8,600 bases of DNA from CAZXCQ01 sp964639275 (GTDB taxonomy: Bacteria > Desulfobacterota > DSM-4660 > Desulfatiglandales > Desulfatiglandaceae). The notes below the pieces were generated by a model. It was given only the letters and a program-made list of their open reading frames with translations. It searched no databases and was not told the origin of the DNA. The translations under genes and the position numbers were made by a program. Numbering within the stretch: the first letter of the stretch is position 1; each line of letters opens with the position of its first letter. The stretch is taken from positions 1-8,600 of the forward strand of contig CAZXCQ010000269.1 in assembly GCA_964639275.1 (NCBI GenBank), given 5' to 3'. Positions 5,362-8,600 of this stretch are shown here, piece by piece.

Positions 5362-6477
5362 ATGAAAAGGAAGGCTTTGATTTGTGTAGGGATTATCGTG
5401 GCGGTCGTGGCATTGGGATTGTTATTGGTCCACCCACAACAGGCGCTCGCCAAGAAATACAAACTGAAATTTGAGGCCTGCTGGCCTGCTGGATCAACCC
5501 TGTACGATAACTTCAAGATGTTCGCCAACCAGGTGAAGGAGATGTCCGGTGGAAGGCTGATCATCGAGACCCTCCCGGCAGGGGCTGTGGTCCCTCCATT
5601 TGAGATCCTTGATGCCGTCTCCAGGGGTGTCCTCGACGGAGGGCATACCTGGGCCTCTTACTGGTTTGGCAAGAACCCGGCCGCTGCCCTCTTTACCGGT
5701 GGACCGGGCGGAACATTCGGGATGGACTTTACCGACTATCTCGGGTGGATGTATGAAGGCGGGGGGCTCAAACTCTACAATGAATTTTACCAGGACGTCC
5801 TGAAGCTGAAAGTGGTCGTCTTCCCAATCATGCCTGCCGGACCCCAGTCCTTCGGCTGGTTTAAGAAACCCATCAAGGGTTTTGAAGATATGAAGGGGCT
5901 CAAGATGCGTGTCGGCGGTCTGGCCGGTATTATCTTCCAGAGGTCCGGCGTGACGACCGTGAATCTGCCCGGCGGAGAGATCCTCCCCGCGGCCGAGCGG
6001 GGCGTCATCGACGCGGCCGAGTGGGTAACCCCGGGCGAAGACATGAAGATGGGTTTCCATGAGATCTGGAAGAACTATTACCTCCCCGGGATGCATGAAA
6101 ACGTGACCGTTGGTGAATTGATCATCAACAAGGGTGTCTGGGATAAGCTTCCAAAAGACCTCCAGGCGATTATCCGATATGGGACCATCAGCACCTTTAT
6201 CCTCTGGCAGGGATGGTTTATCAAGTACAATTCCCAGGGCCTGAAGGACCTCAAAGAGAAGTACGGGGTCAATATACAGCGGACCCCGAACGATGTCCTG
6301 ATCGCCTTTCTAAAGAGCTGGGACAAATACGCCAAGGAACAATCAGAAAAGAACCCCTTCTTTAAGAAGGTGTTGGACTCACAACGGGCATATGCCTCCC
6401 TCGTGGTTCCCGCGCGTATGTTTATGTTTCCTCCTTACAGTTTTGCCGGTGAATATTACTGGGGTGGGGGGAAGTAG
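5362..6477 (+). CDS. dctP: TRAP transporter periplasmic substrate-binding protein, TakP-like (COG4663 type)
   Basis: Secreted binding protein that captures an organic acid in the periplasm and delivers it to the membrane subunits encoded next. Residues 1-30 are a signal peptide: KRK, a hydrophobic core to about residue 23, and cleavage after ALA (28-30). It is 371 residues long, typical for the TakP group. Family blocks include PAGPQSFGWF with Gln162, LKMRVGG with the carboxylate-binding Arg183, LPGGEILPAAERGVIDAAEW (202-221) ending in Glu220-Trp221, and a Tyr-Tyr-Leu-Pro-Gly stretch after it. In Rhodobacter TakP the equivalent Gln, Glu-Trp and Arg hold a cation and a 2-oxoacid, so a 2-oxo- or similar carboxylate is the likely ligand; this is by analogy. 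AAGGAGGT at 5348-5355, six bases before ATG, is the strongest ribosome site here and fits high expression of a binding protein. The stop is TAG. Confidence 0.96.
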   Translation: MKRKALICVGIIVAVVALGLLLVHPQQALAKKYKLKFEACWPAGSTLYDNFKMFANQVKEMSGGRLIIETLPAGAVVPPFEILDAVSRGVLDGGHTWASYWFGKNPAAALFTGGPGGTFGMDFTDYLGWMYEGGGLKLYNEFYQDVLKLKVVVFPIMPAGPQSFGWFKKPIKGFEDMKGLKMRVGGLAGIIFQRSGVTTVNLPGGEILPAAERGVIDAAEWVTPGEDMKMGFHEIWKNYYLPGMHENVTVGELIINKGVWDKLPKDLQAIIRYGTISTFILWQGWFIKYNSQGLKDLKEKYGVNIQRTPNDVLIAFLKSWDKYAKEQSEKNPFFKKVLDSQRAYASLVVPARMFMFPPYSFAGEYYWGGGK

Positions 6478-6483
6478 AAGAAA

Positions 6484-6545
6484 CAGAACCACGATCTGGA
6501 CCGAGCCGGTTCTGGAGGGGGCGGGCAGGATTGCCCCCCCCCACC
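6484..6545 (+). other. Tandem GC-rich hairpins between dctP and dctQ
   Basis: Hairpin A pairs CAGAACC (6484-6490) with GGTTCTG (6508-6514), just 6 bases after the dctP stop. Hairpin B follows directly: GGGGG (6517-6521) and GGGC (6523-6526) pair with GCCC (6533-6536) and CCCCC (6538-6542) around the loop AGGATT, with one C-C mismatch; GG (6514-6515, sharing 6514 with hairpin A) and CC (6544-6545) can add to it. No T-run follows, only TTTAAAGG. Such structures commonly protect the 3' end of a binding-protein mRNA or reduce read-through, so that DctP is made in excess over the membrane subunits. A run of nine C (6534-6542) lies in the second hairpin. Confidence 0.6.
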
Positions 6546-6648
6546 TTTAAAGGGCCAGCACACTGGAGTTGGCAAAAAGGAAAAACCATTAAAAGAGCCG
6601 GAGCCCCCAAAGGCGCTGCTGGCAATCATACGGTGGATCGATATTTAT

Positions 6649-7125
6649 GTGGGGGAGTTATCGGGAAGGATCTTTATGGTGCTTATCTTTCCTCTGGTCG
6701 GCGGATTGACCTATGAGGTCATTGCCCGCTATGTGTTCAATGCCCCCACCATCTGGGCCTACGAGATCTCCTATATGCTTTACGGCAGCCACTTTATGCT
6801 GGGGGCGACCTATTGTCTTTTGAAAAAGGGGCACATCCGCACCGACCTCCTCTATGATATGTTCCCTGTCAAATGGCAGGGGTGGGTGGATGCCGTGCTC
6901 TACCTCTTTTTCTTTTTCCCGGGGATGATCTATTTTTTTGCGGCCGGGTGGGAAGAGGCCATTCATTCCTGGGGTATTCTGGAGCATTCGGAGCAAAGCC
7001 CCTGGCAGCCTCCATTATATCCGTTCAAAACAGTCGTCCCTGTTGCCGCGATGTTGCTCATGATCCAGGGTTTCTCCGAGCTGCTGAAAAGCGCGTATGC
7101 AGGCCTTAGGGGGAAATGGTTATGA
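6649..7125 (+). CDS. dctQ: TRAP transporter small membrane subunit (DctQ family), 5' end uncertain
   Basis: Four-helix inner-membrane subunit that partners the large subunit encoded next. Membrane segments lie at about residues 7-30, 37-61, 77-100 and 128-150 from this start. Family blocks are YEVIARYVFNAPTIWAYE, KKGHIRTDLLYD and SPWQPPLYPFKTVVPV. GTG 6649 is the only ATG/GTG/TTG start in this frame before the first helix, but its ribosome site is poor (GGTGGA at 6632-6637, 11 bases away). The frame stays open upstream to the dctP stop. Bases 6574-6648 encode KKEKPLKEPEPPK and then ALLAIIRWIDIYV, which looks like the normal DctQ N-terminus, so the real protein probably begins near 6570. TTG 6569 would supply that start if one A were added in the A-run, or if the ribosome slipped back one base. 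The 3' end overlaps the next gene as ATGA. Confidence 0.92.
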   Translation: MGELSGRIFMVLIFPLVGGLTYEVIARYVFNAPTIWAYEISYMLYGSHFMLGATYCLLKKGHIRTDLLYDMFPVKWQGWVDAVLYLFFFFPGMIYFFAAGWEEAIHSWGILEHSEQSPWQPPLYPFKTVVPVAAMLLMIQGFSELLKSAYAGLRGKWL

Positions 7126-8438
7126 GTCCAGAAATCCTCGGTCTTGTCCTCTTGGGGGGGCTTATCACAGGCATTTTTGTGGGGTTCCCCATTGCGTTTA
7201 CCCTGATTATCCTGGCCATCGTCTTTGGCTACATCGGCATCGGCTCGTCTGTTTTCTACCTGATGTACTTTCAGACCATCGGGTTGATGAAGGAGGAGGT
7301 GCTGGCAGCGGTGCCCTTGTTTGTCTTTATGGGGCACATGCTGGAGCAGGCGGGCCTCATGGAGCGCCTGTTCAAGTCATTCCAGTTTATCTTTGCGCGG
7401 ATAAGGGGCTCTTTGTATCTTGGCGTGCTCCTGACCGCCACGGTCTTTGCCACGGCCACCGGCATTATCGGGGCGTCGGTCACGGTGATCGGGCTCCTGG
7501 CGGCCCCGGCCATGATGAAGGCCCGTTACGATACGGTGCTCTCTGCAGGTGTCATCACGGCAGGCGGGTGCCTGGGCATCCTGATCCCGCCCAGCGTGAT
7601 GCTGGTGCTCCTCGGGCCGGTGCTGGGCGTCTCTGTTGTCTCGCTCTTCCTGGCAGCCATTATCCCGGGCCTCATCCTCTCTGGCCTCTTTGTTGCTTAT
7701 ACAATGGCGAGATGCTATATCAATCCAAAGCTGGGACCCCGGCTGCCCCCGGAGGAGCGACCGACCTCTATAGGAGCGATCATGCGGGAGTTCGTTTCGG
7801 GGATCGTGCCGTTGGGAGTCGTTATCTTCGCCTCGCTGGGCAGCATCATCGGCGGGCTGGCAACACCCACAGAAGGCGCGGCCATGGCTGCCTCGGGTGC
7901 GGTTTTACTTACACTTATTTACGGGAAACTGAACTGGACAAATCTCAGGCTCGCGGGGCTTAAGACGCTCCAGACATCCAGTATGATCCTGTTCCTGGCC
8001 GTTGCCTCCAACATCTATGGAGCGGTCTTTGCCAGGTTGGGTACGGCAACCCTGATCACCGATACCATGCTGGGGCTCAATGTTCCGCCCATGATGATGG
8101 TTGTCATCCTGATGCTGGTGATTTTCATTCTGGGTTGGCCCCTGGAGTGGCCCGCCATCATCCTGATCTTTGTCCCCATCTTTTTCCCGGTGATCCAGGA
8201 ATTGGGGTTCAATCTGATATGGTTTGCCACCCTGGTGGCGGTCAATCTCCAGACCGCCTTTCTCTCGCCTCCGGTGGCCATGGCCGCATACTATCTGAAG
8301 GGGGTCGCCCCCCAGTGGGATCTGGGGAAGATCTATCGGGGCATGATGGAGTTTATGGTACTCCAGTGTGCGGGTCTTGCCGTTGTACTCTTTTTCCCAG
8401 AGACCGCCCTGTGGCTGCCGAGGCTGTTCTTTAAATAG
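7122..8438 (+). CDS. dctM: TRAP transporter large membrane subunit (DctM family)
   Basis: The transport channel subunit of the TRAP system (ion-transporter superfamily), which uses an ion gradient rather than ATP. At 438 residues with 11-13 hydrophobic segments it is full length. Diagnostic blocks are GIFVGFPIAF near the N-terminus, the glycine-rich stretch ATATGIIGASVTVIG, and GCLGILIPPS (149-158), the DctM signature. A later PTEGAAMAASGAVL block and the C-terminal QTAFLSPPVAMAAYYLKGVAP are also typical. I chose ATG 7122 (MSPEILG), which overlaps the dctQ stop as ATGA and has AGGGGG (7108-7113) 8 bases upstream. ATG 7116 would add Met-Val but leaves almost no spacing. Specificity is set by the binding protein, so this gene does not identify the substrate. 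It is the last gene of the operon. Confidence 0.96.
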   Translation: MSPEILGLVLLGGLITGIFVGFPIAFTLIILAIVFGYIGIGSSVFYLMYFQTIGLMKEEVLAAVPLFVFMGHMLEQAGLMERLFKSFQFIFARIRGSLYLGVLLTATVFATATGIIGASVTVIGLLAAPAMMKARYDTVLSAGVITAGGCLGILIPPSVMLVLLGPVLGVSVVSLFLAAIIPGLILSGLFVAYTMARCYINPKLGPRLPPEERPTSIGAIMREFVSGIVPLGVVIFASLGSIIGGLATPTEGAAMAASGAVLLTLIYGKLNWTNLRLAGLKTLQTSSMILFLAVASNIYGAVFARLGTATLITDTMLGLNVPPMMMVVILMLVIFILGWPLEWPAIILIFVPIFFPVIQELGFNLIWFATLVAVNLQTAFLSPPVAMAAYYLKGVAPQWDLGKIYRGMMEFMVLQCAGLAVVLFFPETALWLPRLFFK

Positions 8439-8462
8439 GTCTTTGTATGGTGTTGGTTCAGG

Positions 8463-8497
8463 CGGGGCGCTGAGCACTTTCAGCGCCCCGTTATTGT
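8463..8497 (+). terminator. Intrinsic terminator of the TRAP operon
   Basis: CGGGGCGCTGA (8463-8473) and TCAGCGCCCCG (8480-8490) form a perfect 11-bp GC-rich stem around the loop GCACTT, 24 bases after the dctM stop. It is followed by the T-rich TTATTGT. The T tract is interrupted, but the stem and position make the call solid. Confidence 0.85.
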
Positions 8498-8508
8498 CTA
8501 TATCAGGT

Positions 8509-8539
8509 TTATCAATTTAGCCTTCTTCAAAATTGATGG
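8509..8539. other. AT-rich inverted repeat downstream of the terminator
   Basis: ATCAATTT (8511-8518) and AAATTGAT (8530-8537) are perfect inverted copies with an 11-base loop; two further G-U pairs (8509-8510 with 8538-8539) extend the stem in RNA. It could be an operator for a gene beyond the window or a secondary RNA structure. No gene is visible between 8439 and 8600. Confidence 0.35.
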
Positions 8540-8569
8540 TTCGGCAAAAACCCATTAATGCCACTTTTC

Positions 8570-8600
8570 CGTCATTCCGGCGAAAGCCATTCGGCTCTGA
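8570..8600. repeat. REP-like intergenic repeat fragment (right edge)
   Basis: CGTCATTCCGGCGAAAGCC (8570-8588) has the form of a dispersed intergenic repeat that I have seen in Desulfobacterota genomes. After it the sequence departs (ATTCGGCTCTGA) and is cut by the window end, though AGCC/GGCT (8585-8588, 8593-8596) can still form a small hairpin. Its first 11 bases match the reverse complement of 35-45 at 10 positions, so the two edges carry related elements in opposite orientation. Confidence 0.4.

Noticed and set aside
6475..6648. Read-through of the dctP TAG (for example as pyrrolysine) to give a DctP-DctQ fusion
   Set aside because: The frame is open, but the linker is Gly/Pro-rich with two hairpins, and DctP must be free in the periplasm. 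A separate DctQ start is far more plausible.
7097..7963. Plus-strand 288-codon frame overlapping dctM
   Set aside because: It is a Gly/His/Cys/Arg-rich out-of-frame reading of the DctM gene, which has full family motifs in its own frame.
1..8600. CRISPR array, insertion sequence, phage or defence genes
   Set aside because: No regularly spaced repeats, transposase, integrase or nuclease-like frames are present; every sizeable plus-strand frame is explained by transport or metabolism genes.

Overview
The window reads as a catabolic uptake region from a Gram-negative, probably anaerobic bacterium. The Desulfobacterota (sulfate reducers or syntrophs) are my best guess. That guess rests on gene content and on short 'CGTCATTCCGGCGAAAGCC'-type intergenic repeats that I associate with that group; it is an inference, not a proof. 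All seven clear protein genes are on the + strand, in two transcription units.

Unit 1 (about 75-4985) starts with a candidate promoter and a TTG-initiated ATPase gene. It encodes an ABC importer of the CUT1 (MalFGK / UgpABC-like) type: one ATPase and two permeases, with overlapping or nearly touching genes. A CoA-acylating aldehyde dehydrogenase of the methylmalonate-semialdehyde dehydrogenase family follows, then a small ferritin-like protein whose expected metal ligands are partly missing. No substrate-binding protein for the ABC importer is in the window. A reasonable reading is uptake of a polyol, sugar or related compound coupled to oxidation of an aldehyde intermediate to an acyl-CoA, but the substrate cannot be read from the sequence.

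The 376-base gap 4986-5361 is the least ordinary part. Just after the ferritin-like gene lies a strong sigma-70-like promoter (TTGACA, 16 bases, TAAGAT). Then come two hairpins with GGA in the loop, a 10-codon reading frame with an ideal Shine-Dalgarno sequence, and a very strong intrinsic terminator. Together they could form an independent transcript of about 140 nt: a small RNA, a mini-mRNA, or an attenuated leader of the next operon. Between the terminator and the next gene are a 7-bp dyad and a sigma-54-like -24/-12 candidate.

Unit 2 (5362-8438) is a complete TRAP transporter in the order periplasmic binding protein (TakP / COG4663-like), small four-helix membrane subunit (DctQ), large membrane subunit (DctM), closed by a terminator at 8463-8497. 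The binding protein keeps the Gln, Arg and Glu-Trp positions typical of the 2-oxoacid/carboxylate-binding TakP group, so an organic acid is the likely substrate. Two tandem GC-rich hairpins separate dctP from dctQ. The expected N-terminus of DctQ lies upstream of any standard in-frame start codon, which suggests a frameshift, a sequence error or unusual initiation. Both window edges carry pieces of what looks like one dispersed intergenic repeat family, in opposite orientations.
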